This document shows positions 1 to 12,517 of a stretch of 64,000 nt of DNA, in pieces (positions within the stretch are counted from its first letter, which is position 1; the number at the start of each line of letters is the position of its first letter). Under the pieces are notes generated by a model. It saw only the letters and a list, made by a program, of their open reading frames with translations. It did not search any database and was not told the DNA's origin. The stretch spans positions 50,953,385 to 51,017,384 of the forward strand of contig NC_088295.1 of NCBI RefSeq assembly GCF_032854445.1, in the 5' to 3' direction. The position numbers and the translations under genes are program-made. The stretch is from Liolophura sinensis. Lineage: Eukaryota; Mollusca; Polyplacophora; Chitonida; Chitonidae.

Positions 1-3000
1 TTCATGACAACTAAGGGCAGTCTGTATAAACGATTGTGACAGACTACTACTCATAACAACGAAGGACAGGCTACGAAAACGACTGTGACAAACTGCTGAT
101 GATAACAACTAAGGACAGGCTATAAAAACGACTCTGACAAACCACTATAAACTACTGCTCATGACAACTAAGAACAGACTATGGACACGACTGTGACAAA
201 CTACTGCTCATAACAACAAAGGACAGGCTGTAAGAACGACAGTGACAGGTTATAAAAACGTTTGTGACAGATTACTGCTCATAACAACTAAGGGGAAGCT
301 ATAAAAACGACTGTGACAAACTACTGCTCATAACAACTAAAGACAAGCTATATAAACGATTGTGACAGAGTGCTGCTCATGAAAGCTGAGCAAAGGCTAT
401 TAAAACGACCGTGACGGACTACTGCTTATAACGACTAAGGACAGGGTTTTAAAACCAACTGCGAGAAAATACACCTCATTGGGACTAAGGACAGGTTATA
501 AAACGACTGTGACAGTCCACTGTTCAAAACGTCGAAGGACAGGCTACTAAAACAACTGTGACAGACTGCTGTTCATAACAACTAAGGAAAGGCTATAAAA
601 CGACTGTGGCAGACAAATGCTCAAAGCAAATAAGGACAGGCTATTAAAATGAATGTGACACACTGCTGCTCACAGCAACTAAGGGTAGGCTATTGAAACG
701 ACTGTCACAGACTACTGCTTATAGCGACGAAGGACAGGCTATAAAAGCGACTGTGACAGACTACTACTGATAACAGCTAAGCACAGGCTACAAAAGCGAC
801 TGTGACAAATAACTGCTCAGAACAACTAAGGACAGGCTGAAAAATCGACTATGACAAACTCCTGCTCATAAGAACTAAGGACAAGCTACAAAAATGACCG
901 TTACAAACTAATACTAATAACAACTAAGCACAGGCTACAAAAATGACCGTGACAAACTGCTGCTCATGAAAGCTGAGCAAAGGCTATTAAAACGACCGTG
1001 ACAGGCTACTGCTTATAACGACTAAGGACAGGGTTTTAAACCAACCGCAATAAACTACAGCTGATTATAGGTTATAACAGGTTATAAAACGACTGTGACA
1101 ATCCACTGTTCAAAACGACGAAGGACAGGCTACAAAAACGACTGTGACAAACTGCTGCTCATAACAACTAAGGACAGATTATAAAAACGACTAGGACAGA
1201 CTACTGCTCATAACAACTAAGGACAGGCTATAAAAACGACTGTGACAGACGAATGCTCAAAGCAACCAAGGGCAGGCTATATAAACGAATGTGACGGACT
1301 ACTGCTCGTAGCGACCAAGGACAGGCTATAAAAACGACTGTGACAGACTGCTGCTCATAGCAACTAAAGACAGGCTATTAAACGACTGTGGCAGAGAAAT
1401 GCTCAAAGCAACTAAGGACAGGTTAAAGAAACAACTTTGACAGAGTACTGCTCATAAAAGCTAAGGACAGGCTACAAAAAGGACCGTGACAAACTGCCGC
1501 GGATAACTGAGGACAGGCTATTAAAACGACTGCCACAGACTGCTGTTAATAGGAACTAAGGACAGGCTACTAAAACGACCGTGACGAACTGTTGCTTACA
1601 ACAACTAGGGGCAATCCGTATAAACGACCATAACAAACTGCTGCTCATAACAACTCAGAACAAGCTATAAAAACGACCGTGAAAGACTAATGCTTATAAC
1701 ATAACTAAGGACAGGTTTTAAAAAGCAACTGCGACAGACTGCTGCCAATAACAAATAAGGGGAGGGGGGGGCTATAAAAACAACTGTGACAGACTACTGC
1801 TCATAACAACTAAGGGCAGGCTATTAAAACGACCGTGACAAACTGTTGCTCATAACAACGAAGGGCAGTCTATATAAACGACAGACATATATTGTGACAG
1901 ACTGCGGCTCATAAGGACTAAGGACAGGCTATAAAAAACGTTTGTGACAGACTACTGCTCATAACAAATAAGGACAGGCTATAAAAACTTTTATGACAAA
2001 CTACTGCTCATAAAAACTAAGGACAGGCTATAAAAACGTTTGTGAGAGACTACTGCTCATAACAACGAAGGACAGGCTACAAAAACGACCCTGACAAACT
2101 GCTGCCCTTAACAACTAAGGACAGGATATAAAAACGACCGTGATAAACTACTGCTCATAGCAACTAAGAGCAGGCTACAAAAACGACCGTGACAAACTAA
2201 TGCTCGTAACAACTAAGCACAGGCTACAAAAACGAACGTGACAAACTGTTGCTTATGAAAGCTGAGGACAGGCTATCAAAACGACCGTGAAAGAATACCG
2301 CTTATAACAACTAAGGACAGGTTTAAAAACCAACTGCGAGAAACTACAGCTCATTAAGACTAAGGACAGGTTATAAAACGACTGTGACAGTCTACTGATC
2401 AAAACAACAAAGGACGGGCTACAAAAACAACTGTGACAGACTGTTGCTCATAGCAACTAGGGACAGGCTACAAATATGACTATGACAGACTACTACTTCT
2501 AACTGCCAAGGACAGGTTGTAAAACGACTGTGACAGTCCATTGTTCATAACAACGAAGGACAGAGTATATAAATGACTGTGACAGACTGCTGCTAATAGG
2601 AACTAAGGACAGGCTATTAAAACGACCGTGACGAACTGTTGCTCACAACAGCTAGGGGCAATCTGTATAAATGACCGTAACAAACTGCTGCTCATAACAA
2701 CTCAGGACAAGCTATAAAAACGACCGTGACATACTAATGCTTATAACATAACTAAGGACAGGTTTTAAAAAGCAACTGCGACAGACTGCTGCCAATAACA
2801 AATAAGGGGAGGGGGGGCTATAAAAACAACTGTGACAAAGTACTGCTCATAACAACTAAGGACAGGCTATTAAAACGACCGTGACAAACCGTTGCTCATA
2901 ACAACTAAGGGCAGTCTATATAAACGACAGACATATATTGTAACAGACTGCGGCTCATAAGGACTAAGGACAGGCTATAAAAACGTTTGTGACAGACTAC

Positions 3001-6000
3001 TGCTCATAACAACGAAGGACAGGCTACAAAAACGACCCTGACAAACTGCTGCCCTTAACGACTAAGGACAGGATATAGAAACGACCGTGATAAACTACTG
3101 CTCATAGCAACTAAGGGCAGGCTACAAAAACGACCGTGACAAACTAATGCTCGTAACAACTAAGCACAGGCTACAAAAACGAACGTGTCAAACTGTTGCT
3201 TATGAAAGCTGAGGACAGGCTATCAAAACGACCGTGAAAGAATACCGCTTATAACGACTAAGGACAGGTTTAAAAACCAACTGCGAGAAACTACAGCTCA
3301 TTAAGACTAAGGACAGGTTATAAAACGACTGTGACAGACTGTTGCTCATAGCAACTAGGGACAGGCTACAAATATGACTATGACAGACTACTACTTCTAA
3401 CTGCTAAGGACAGGTTGTAAAACGACTGTGACAGTCCATTGTTCATAACAACGAAGGACAGGGTATATAAATGACTGTGACAGACTACTTCTCATAGCAA
3501 CTGAGGACAGGCTATTAAAACGACTGTGACAGACTGCTGCTAATAGGAACTAAGGACAGGCTATTAAAACGACCGTGACGAACTGTTGCTCACAACAACT
3601 AGGGGCAATCTGTATAAATGGCCGTAACAAACTGCTGCTCATAACAACTCAGGACAAGCTATAAAAACGACCGTGACATACTAATGCTTATAACATAACT
3701 AAGGACAGGTTTTAAAAAGCAACTGCGACAGACTGCTGCCAATAACAAATAAGGGGAGGGGGGGGGGCTATAAAAACAACTGTGACAAAGTACTGCTCAT
3801 AACAACTAAGGACAGGCTATTAAAACGGCCGTGACAAACTGTTGCTCATAACAACTAAGGGCAGTCTATATAAACGACAGACATATATTGTGACAGACTG
3901 CGGCTCATAAGGACTAAGGACAGGCTATAAAAAACGTTTGTGGCAGACTACTGCTCATAACAAATAAGGACAGGCTATAAAAACTTTTATGACAGACTAC
4001 TGCTCATAAAAACTAAGGACAAGCTATAAAAACGTTTGTGACAGACTACTGCTCATAACAACGAAGGACAGGCTACAAAAACGACCCTGACAAACTGCTG
4101 CCTCTAACAACTAAGGACAGGATATAAAAACGACCGTGATAAACTACTGCTCATAGCAACTAAGAGCTGGCTACAAAAACGACCGTGACAAACTAATGCT
4201 CGTAACAACTAAGCACAGGCTACAAAAACGAACGTGACAAACTGTTGCTTATGAAAGCTGAGGACAGGCTATCAAAACGACCGTGAAAGAATACCGCTTA
4301 TAACGACTAAGAACAGGTCTAAGAACCAACTGCGAGAAACTACAGCTCATTAAGACTAAGGACAGGTTATAAAACGACTGTGACAGTCTACTGATCAAAA
4401 CAACAAAGGACGGGCTACAAAAACAACTGTGACAGACTGTTGCTCATAGCAACTAGGGACAGGCTACAAATATGACTATGACAGACTACTACTTCTAACT
4501 GCCAAGGACAGGTTGTAAAACGACTGTGACAGTCCATTGTTCATAACAACGAAGGACAGGGTATATAAATGACTGTGACAGACTACTTCTCATAGCAACT
4601 GAGGACAGGCTATTAAAACGACTGTGACAGACTGCTGCTAATAGGAACTAAGGACAGGCTATTAAAACGACCGTGACGAACTGTTGCTCACAACAACTAG
4701 GGGCAATCTGTATAAATGGCCGTAACAAACTGCTGCTCATAACAACTCAGGACAAGCTATAAAAACGACCGTGACATACTAATGCTTATAACATAACTAA
4801 GGACAGGTTTTAAAAAGCAACTGCGACAGACTGCTGCCAATAACAAATAAGGGGAGGGGGGGGGGGCTATAAAAACAACTGTGACGAAGTACTGCTCATA
4901 ACAACTAAGGACAGGCTATTAAAACGACCGTGACAAACTGTTGCTCATAACAACTAAGGGCAGTCTATATAAACGACAGACATATATTGTGACAGACTGC
5001 GGCTCATAAGGACTAAGGACAGGCTATAAAAAACGTTTGTGACAGACTACTGCTCATAACAAATAAGGACAGGCTATAAAAACTTTTATGACAGACTACT
5101 GCTCATAAAAACTAAGGACAGGCTATAAAAACGTTTGTGAGAGACTACTGCTCATAACAACGAAGGACAGGCTACAAAAACGACCCTGACAAACTGCTGC
5201 CTCTAACAACTAAGGACAGGATATAAAAACGACCGTGATAAACTACTGCTCATAGCAACTAAGGGCAGGCTACAAAAACGACCGTGACAAACTAATGCTC
5301 GTAACAACTAAGCACAGGCTACAAAAACGAACGTGACAAACTGTTGCTTATGAAAGCTGAGGACAGGCTATCAAAACGACCGTGAAAGAATACCGCTTAT
5401 AACGACTAAGGACAGGTCTAAAAACCAACTGCGAGAAACTACAGCTCATTAAGGCTAAGGACAGGTTATAAAACGACTGTGACAGTCTACTGATCAAAAC
5501 AACAAAGGACGGGCTACAAAAACAACTGTGACAGACTGTTGCTCATAGCAACTAGGGACAGGCTACAAATATGACTATGACAGACTACTACTTCTAACTG
5601 CCAAGGACAGGTTGTAAAACGACTGTGACAGTCCATTGTTCATAACAACGAAGGACAGGGTATATAAATGACTGTGACAGACTACTTCTCATAGCAACTG
5701 AGGACAGGCTATTAAAACGACTGTGACAGACTGCTGCTAATAGGAACTAAGGACAGGCTATTAAAACGACCATGACGAACTGTTGCTCACAACAACTAGG
5801 GGCAATCTGTATAAACGGCCGTAACAAACTGCTGCTCATAACAACTCAGGACAAGCTATAAAAACGACCGTGACATACTAATGCTTATAACATAACTAAG
5901 GACAGGTTTTAAAAAGCAACTGCGACAGACTGCTGCCAATAACAAATAAGGGGAGGGGGGGGGCTATAAAAACAACTGTGACAAAGTACTGCTCATAACA

Positions 6001-6885
6001 ACTAAGGACAGGCTATTAAAACGACCGTGACAAACTGTTGCTCATAACAACTAAGGGCAGTCTATATAAACGACAGACATATATTGTAACAGACTGCGGC
6101 TCATAAGGACTAAGGACAGGCTATAAAAATCGTTTGTGACAGACTACTGCCCTTAACAACGAAGGACAGACTACAAAAACGACCCTGACAAACTGCTGCT
6201 CATAACAACTAAGGACAGGATATAAAAACGACCGTGACAAACTACTGCTCACAGCAACTAAGGGCAGGCTATAAACACGACTGTGACAGACTACTGCTCA
6301 TAAGAACTAAGGACAGGATATAAACATGACTGTGACAAACCACTTTAAGCTACTCTTCGTAAGGACTAAGAACTGGGTGTAAAAACGACAGTGAGAGAGG
6401 GAAACCTATAAAAATGACTGTGACAGACTACTGCTCATAACAACTAAGGACAGGCTATGGACACGACTGTGACAAACTACTGCTCATAATAACTAAGGAC
6501 AGGCTATAAAAACGACTGTGACAGACTGCTACTCATAGCAACTTAGGACAGGCTATAAAAACGTTTGTGAACGACTAGTGCTCATAGCAACTAAGGACAG
6601 GGTATAAAAACGACTCTTACAGATTACTGCTTATAACAACTACGCACAGGCTACGAAAACGACCGTGACAAACTGCTGCTGATAAAAGCTGAGGACAGGC
6701 TATAAAAACAACCTTGACAGACTAATGATTATAACAACTAAGGACAGGTTTTAAAAATCAACCGCGACAGACTGCTGCTCATTAGGACAGGCTATAAAAC
6801 GACTGTGACAGTTCACTGTTTATAACAACGAAGGACAGGCTGTGAAAACGACTGTGACAGACTACTGCTCATAACAAGTGAGGAT
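1..6885. repeat. 49-bp satellite array with ~1.1-kb higher-order repeat
   Basis: A tandem array of a 49-bp monomer (core AAGGACAGGCTATAAAAACG, then a GACTGTGACAGACTACTGCTC-like half and ATAACAACT) runs from the left edge, so the true start is outside the window. Successive AAGG anchors at 1219, 1268 and 1317 are exactly 49 bp apart. Between about 1.88 and 6.13 kb the monomers form a higher-order repeat. The unusual ACATATATTG monomer recurs at 1885, 2931, 3881, 4980 and 6077, giving spacings of 1046, 950, 1099 and 1097 bp. The shorter copies lack one or about three monomers. Each copy also carries a GGGGA-plus-poly-G monomer. Monomers are diverged within a copy but nearly identical between copies, the pattern of homogenised satellite DNA. 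Short ORFs are absent and there is no coding signal. Confidence 0.95.
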
Positions 6886-7041
6886 ATTTCACCCTAAAAG
6901 AGCTATGCCACTGAAGTGTTCAGCATTGTCTTATATTTTAAAACTCAGATAAAGCGAGATAAAGCGCCAAATTTGCTAAATCTTAAGCTGAACAACACGG
7001 ACGCATCTGAAAAGTCTTATTACACATGACGTATCGGATGT

Positions 7042-8330
7042 GTGCCTAATGACAGGACATATATGACGAGTGTTTAATGACAGAAAATATCTGACGAGTG
7101 ATTAAATACAGAACATGTCTGACGAGTGATTAATGAAAGAACATGTCTGACGAGTGATTAATGAAAGAACATGTCTGACGAGTGCTTAATGACAGAACAT
7201 ATATGACGAGTGCTTAATGACAGAAAATATCTGACGAGTGTTTAATGACAGGACATATCTGACCAGTGATAAATGACAGAACATGTCTGACGAGTGATTA
7301 ATGGCAGAACATGTCTGACGAGTGATTAATGACAGGACATATATGACGAGTGCTTAATGGCAGCACGTCTGACGAGTGCTTAATGACAGAACTTGTCTGA
7401 CGAGTGCTTAATGACAGAACTTGTCTGACGAGTGATTAATGGCAGAACATGTCTGACGAGTGATTAATGACAGGACATATCTGATGAGTGCTTAATGACA
7501 GCACGTCTGACGAGTGCTTAATGACAGAACTTGTCTGACGAGTGCTTATTGACAGAACATGTCTGACAGAACATGTCTGACGAGTGCTTAATGGCAGAAC
7601 ATGTGTGACGAGCGCTTAATGACAGAACATGTGTGACGAGTCATTAATGACGAACATGTCTGACGAGTTGTTAATGACAGGACACATATGACGAATGTTT
7701 AATGACAGGACATATCTAACAAGTGCTTAATGACGGACATATCTGACGAGTGATTAATGACACAACGTGTCTGACAAATGATTAATGACGCAGCATGTCT
7801 GACGAGTGCTGAATGACAGAACATGTCTTACGAGTGCTTAATGACAAGACATATATGACGAGTGCTTAATGATAGGACATATCTGACGAGTGATTAATGA
7901 CAGAATTTGTCTGACGAGTGGTTAATGGCAGAACATGTCTGACAAGTGCTTAATGATAGGACATATATGACGAGTGCTTAATGGCAGGGTATATCTGACG
8001 AGTGCTTAATGACAGCACATGTCTGACGAGTGATTAATGAGAGAATTTGTCTGACGAGTGGTTTAGGGCAGAACATGTCTGACGAGTGATTAATGACTGG
8101 ACATATATGACGAGCGCTTAATGGCAGGACATATATGACGAGTGCTTAATGACATTACATGTCTGACGAGTGGTTAATGGCAGGACGTTTCCGACGGTGA
8201 TTAATGGCAGAACCTGTCTGACGAGTGCTTAATGACAGGACATATATGACGAGTGTTGAATGACAGAACATGGCTGGCGGGTGGTTAATGGCAGAACATG
8301 TCTGACGGATGGTTAATGGCAGAACATGTC
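7042..8330. repeat. 28-bp tandem array (TGACGAGTGCTTAATGACAG type)
   Basis: Unit is TGACGAGTGCTTAATGACAG followed by AACATGTC or GACATATC. TGACGAG anchors at 7064 and 7092 show the 28-bp period, and about 46 units fit the interval. Two sub-types alternate irregularly (ACATGTCT versus ACATATAT at the unit end). The unit holds the ACATGT palindrome. The array ends directly at the tRNA-like head of a SINE. No coding content. Confidence 0.93.
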
Positions 8331-8672
8331 TGGCACAGTCGGTAGAGCGCCCGCTTCGGGAGCGGTAAATCCAGGTTCAATCCTGGGTCGAGTCACTCCT
8401 AAGACCTTAAAAGGGGAAGTTGTAACTTCCTCGCTTGGCGTTCAGCATGTAGGGGATAGTGCAACAACTGGTTGACCCGTATCAGTATAATGGCTCGGGT
8501 GGATCTTACTTCCATTCGGTAAGGCGTCTCAGTGAAGCAGCACTAGATAAAGAGCGGTGGAAATCCGTCCTGCATCCTCCTTACATACACTCTAAGGGTT
8601 CCTTCGTCATCATATGACTGAAAAATTGTTAAGTACGACGTAATACCCCAAGCACTCACTCACTCACTGTTT
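8331..8672 (+). mobile_element. SINE-B, tRNA-Pro(CGG)-like head, CACTCACT tail
   Basis: The head (8331-8395) resembles a tRNA: GTCGGTAGAGCGC as the D-arm/A-box, an anticodon-like loop TTCGGGA (CGG, proline), and a T-arm/B-box GGTTCAATCC. A body of about 250 bp follows, with the markers GAAGCAGCACTAGATAAAGAGCGG and TCATCATATGACTGAAAAATTGTT, ending in CACTCACTCACTCACT. A second full-length copy lies at 53755-54090 and a reversed 3' fragment at 11361-11480. It lacks the 5' first bases of a tRNA and is not a functional tRNA gene. Confidence 0.88.
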
Positions 8673-9059
8673 TATGCAAAAATACAATATCAAAGACTAC
8701 AAGACAGAGTGTAACATCAGTGCAGTGACGACAGTGCGATAGTTGACATGGTCGCACATATTACCTGTGAAATCCGGTCTGCTTTCAATTTAGCTCAGTT
8801 GGTTTTCTTCTAACCGTTCATACATGTGTATCAGAAGTAACATATCAGATGACTGACAATTCCATTTTAACTGACCGAAAATTAGCCTCATTTGTTCAGT
8901 CGTGGAGAAATACATTGCTTTGGATGCATTACCTCAATGTAGTCACTTGATGCATGACATTTCAAAGTACAGCTTTGATCCCACATATTTCATACCGGTG
9001 AAATAACTTGATGGCAGATTTTTTCACCGAAGATTTGGAAATAGATTTTTCACGGAAAT

Positions 9060-9596
9060 ATAATATATCACAAATATTGCTTTATAAAATAGTGCTTTGA
9101 TAATAGACTTTTCACAGCGATTATATGATCCAAGACTTGTCCCAACGCTGCTTTGATGATAGGCTTGTCACAGCGCTGCTTTGATAATAGACTTGTCACA
9201 GCGCTGCTGTCATAATAGACTTGTCACAGCGCTGCTTTGATAATAGACTTGTCACAGTGCACCTTTGAGAATAGACATGTCACACCTCTTCTTTGATAAT
9301 AGGCTTTTCACAGCGATGCCTTGATAGTAGACTTGTAATAGCGCTGCTTTGATGATGGATTTGCCACAGCGCTGCTTTTTTAATAGACCTTTTATAGCGC
9401 TGTTTTGGTAATAGAATTTTCACAGCAGTGTTTTTTCATAACAAACTTTTCACATCGCTGCTTTGATATTAGACTCGTCACAGCGCTGCTTTGATGATAG
9501 GCTTGTAACACCGCTTCTTTGATAGTAGACTTGTCATAGCGCTGCTTTGGTTATAGACTTTCCTCAGCGCTGCTTTGATAATAGACTTGTCACTGT
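9060..9596. repeat. 28-bp tandem array (ATAGACTTGTCACAGCGCTG type)
   Basis: Unit TTTGATAATAGACTTGTCAC plus AGCGCTGC, about 18 copies, more diverged than the 7-8 kb array although the period is also 28 bp. The AGCGCT palindrome is retained in most units. Degenerate half-units extend left to about 9005. No coding content. Confidence 0.9.
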
Positions 9597-9679
9597 GTTT
9601 CCATGACAAAATTTCAAACTGGTGATGGTGGGTGGCCTTTGATGAAATTCCTCACAAATAGATGTGCTGTATGACTTAA

Positions 9680-11360
9680 CTGACAAACATTGGGTAACAT
9701 TTCTCACTTGACTGGATAACTTGACCTTGATGAACTTCATGACATCACTCACTTGACAGAATGACAGTGACAATGGCATTACTCAGTTGACAGAGATTGG
9801 ATGGCTTGACACTGACAATGGCATTACTCTCTTGACAGACATTGGATGACTTTACACTGACAATATCATTACTCACTTGACCGACATTGGATAACTTGAC
9901 ACTGACAATGGCATTACTCACTTGACAGACATTGGATAACTTGACACTTACAATGACATTTCTCACTTGACAGACATTGGAGAACTTGACACTTACACCC
10001 ACCATAATGCTGGCCGTCGTCGTATAAGTGAAATATTCTTGAGTACGGCGTAAAACACCAATCAAAAAAATAAATAAATACAATGACATTACTCACTGGA
10101 CAAACACTGGATGACTTGACACTGGCAACGACATTACTCACTTGACAGGCATTGGATGACTTTACACTGACAATTACATTGTTCACTGGACGAATATTGG
10201 ATGACTTGACACTGGCAATGACATTACTCACTTGACAGACACTGGATGACGTTACACTGACAATGACATTAGTCACTGGAGAGGCATTGGATGACACTGA
10301 TAATCACATTACTCTCCTGGCAGAGATTGGATGACTTGACACTGACAGTTGCATTACTCAGCTGACAGAGATTGGATGACCTGACAATGACATTACTCAC
10401 TGGATAGACCTTGGATGTCTTGACACTGACAGTGACATTACTCACTTGACAGGCATTGGATGACTTGACACTTACAATGACATTAGTCACTTGACAGAAA
10501 TTGGATGACTTGACACTGACAATGACATTACTCACTTGACAGACATTGGATGACTTGACACTGACAATGACATTAGTCACTTGACAGAAATTGGATAACT
10601 TGACACTGACAATGACATTACTCACTTGACAGACATTGGATGACTTGACACTGACAGTGACATTACTCACTGGACAGACATTGGATGACTTGGCACTGAC
10701 AGTGACATTACTCACTTGACAGACATTGGATGACTGGGCACTGACAATGACATTACTCCCTTGACAGACATTGGATGACTTGACACTGACAATGACATTA
10801 CTCACTTGACAGACATTGGATGACTTGGCACTGACAATATCATTACTCACTTGACCGACATTGGATAACTTGACACTGACAATGACATTACTCACTTGAC
10901 AGACATTGGATGACTTGACACTGACAATGGCATTACTCACTTGACAGACATTGGATGGCTTTACACTGACAATGGCATTACTCACTTGACCGACATTGGA
11001 TGACTTTACACTGACAATGGCATTACTCACTTGAAAGAGATTGGATCACTTGACATTGACAAGTCATCCAGTGTTTGTCAAATGAGTGTCATCAAATTGT
11101 CAACAATGACATTACTCACGCCCAGATACTGTGGATTGTTACAAACTGCTATACTCACTTGACAGACATTGGATGACTTGACACTGACAGTGACATTGTC
11201 CACTGGACAGACATTGGATGACTTGACACTGACAGTGACATTAGTCACTGGACAGACATTGGATGGCTTGACACTGACAATGACATTGTTCACTGGGCAG
11301 ACATTGGATGGCTTGATCTTGGCTGGCAGACGTCTGACATTACTCACATCACAGACATTG
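9680..11360. repeat. 45-bp tandem array (ATTGGATGACTTGACACTGA type)
   Basis: Unit ATTGGATGACTTGACACTGA, CAATGACATTACTCACTTGA, CAGAC totals 45 bp, about 36 copies. Because 45 is divisible by three and the unit lacks stops in some frames, long apparent open frames appear on both strands (15-residue repeats); these are artefacts of the period. The array is interrupted by a 3' SINE-A fragment (9997-10080) and contains one foreign monomer of the 41-bp repeat at 11117-11156. Confidence 0.93.
9997..10080 (+). mobile_element. SINE-A 3' fragment inside 45-bp array
   Basis: Carries the conserved 3' block of SINE-A: CATAATGCTGGCCG, GTCGTATAAGTGAAATATTC, TTGAGTACGGCGTAAAACAC and an AATAAATAAATA tail. 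The tRNA-like head is missing (5' truncated). Array units resume immediately on both sides. Confidence 0.9.
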
Positions 11361-11480
11361 GAGTGAGTGAGTGAGTGCTTGGGGTCGTACTAAACAATTT
11401 TTCCGTCATATGACGACGAAGGAATTCTAGAGTGCATGTGATGCGCCTCATTGCTGCAGGACGGATTTCGACCGCTCTTT
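11361..11480 (-). mobile_element. SINE-B 3' fragment, reversed
   Basis: Begins with GAGTGAGTGAGTGAGTGCTT, the complement of the SINE-B tail. It continues through the complement of the CATATGACTGAAAAATTGTT and AGAGCGGTGGAAATCCGTCC segments. It abuts the end of the 45-bp array. Confidence 0.85.
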
Positions 11481-11534
11481 TTTGCAGGAAATTTGTGGTT
11501 TCGCATTGTCAGGTTGTAATTGTAGACCTGAACC

Positions 11535-11775
11535 ATGAGCGCGGTGCAATCACCCAGGAGCCTCTCATCAGTGCGATCTCTATTCATCCATCTCATGCTG
11601 GCTTCCTCTCCGGTCGTACGTGCGTACGTGGGAAGGTCTGACAGCAGCCTGCGGATGGTCGTGGATTCCACGGGCTCTGTCCGATTTCTGTATGACCCTC
11701 GTCGTATAAGTGGGATATTCTAGAGTACGGCGTAAAACACCAATCAAGCATAATAAATAAAATAAATAAATAAAT
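11535..11775 (+). mobile_element. SINE-A copy, degenerate head
   Basis: Degenerate head remnant (CACCCAGGAGCCTCTCATCA), the CTCATGCTGGCTTCCTCTCC body, a short local duplication of GTACGTGC, then the conserved 3' block with CTAGAGTACGGCGTAAAACA and an ATAAATAAAATAAATAAATA tail. Confidence 0.85.
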
Positions 11776-11779
11776 ATTG

Positions 11780-12515
11780 TGCCTTACGTATTCTTTCGGA
11801 ACTGTTTTAGTTTTGAAAATGGGTCTTGTGATTTTTGACCACGGACACGCCATTGTAATCTACGAGTTGTATAGGAACGTCAGACTCGCATTTCTTCAGC
11901 AGATGTTCTCGTAAGCCATGGTGCTAGGGCGTCTAAATTGCTAAGTTGCTGGAATTAAGCATTTACAAGAACAGCTAAAATAATACCTTAAATGTTGTAA
12001 ATTATACTGGGCGGATTTATTGGTTACGTTACATTGGTGACCATGTGCTTTATCACACTGTCGTCGATGCTCTAGTGTAACTTTCCATGCTGTTGTTTGT
12101 GTTGTATGCCTGTTAGTGGAACCTCTGAGGCTTGGTTTCATGGCAATGTTTTTATGTACGTTTTTATTAAATGTAATGACTCTAGGCGTCAAGACTGACA
12201 TTCATATACCAGCCGTGTACCAAAATTGATGTTTCCAGTCAATAATCGCAATGCCAATTCCCCAAACAACATTCAACACAAAAACTAAAGAAATAGTAAA
12301 GATACTGATACATTGTCAAAATTAAAACTGCCCCTTTTGTCAAGTCGGTGTGAAAGGAAGTCGTTTTGATCTTTGTACAAACACATATCCAGATACCATA
12401 TACCCTGTGGGGAGTCCAGCAAAGTTCCTTAAAGTCCAGCAAAGGTGAATATATATATTTCACAGTCTTTGATATCTGTGTGGATTGTTTAATGCTAGCA
12501 GGTCATCAGTCTACC
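11780..12515. other. Gene-free stretch
   Basis: AT-rich unique sequence between a SINE-A tail and the reverse transcriptase fossil. I see no spliced exon, repeat array or SINE head. Short open frames on both strands have no recognisable content. Confidence 0.5.
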
Positions 12516-12517
12516 AT

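Noticed and set aside
1-6885. CRISPR array
   Set aside because: Units are contiguous diverged monomers without unique spacers, in a eukaryotic context.
8331-8400. tRNA-Pro gene
   Set aside because: The tRNA-like part is the head of a dispersed element with a second copy at 53.8 kb and a common body and tail; the acceptor stem is incomplete.
9745-11347. Long open frames on both strands with 15-residue repeats (SNVCQVSNVIVSVKS-like)
   Set aside because: They follow directly from a 45-bp (15-codon) tandem repeat without stops; they occur on both strands and have no start context or splice signals.
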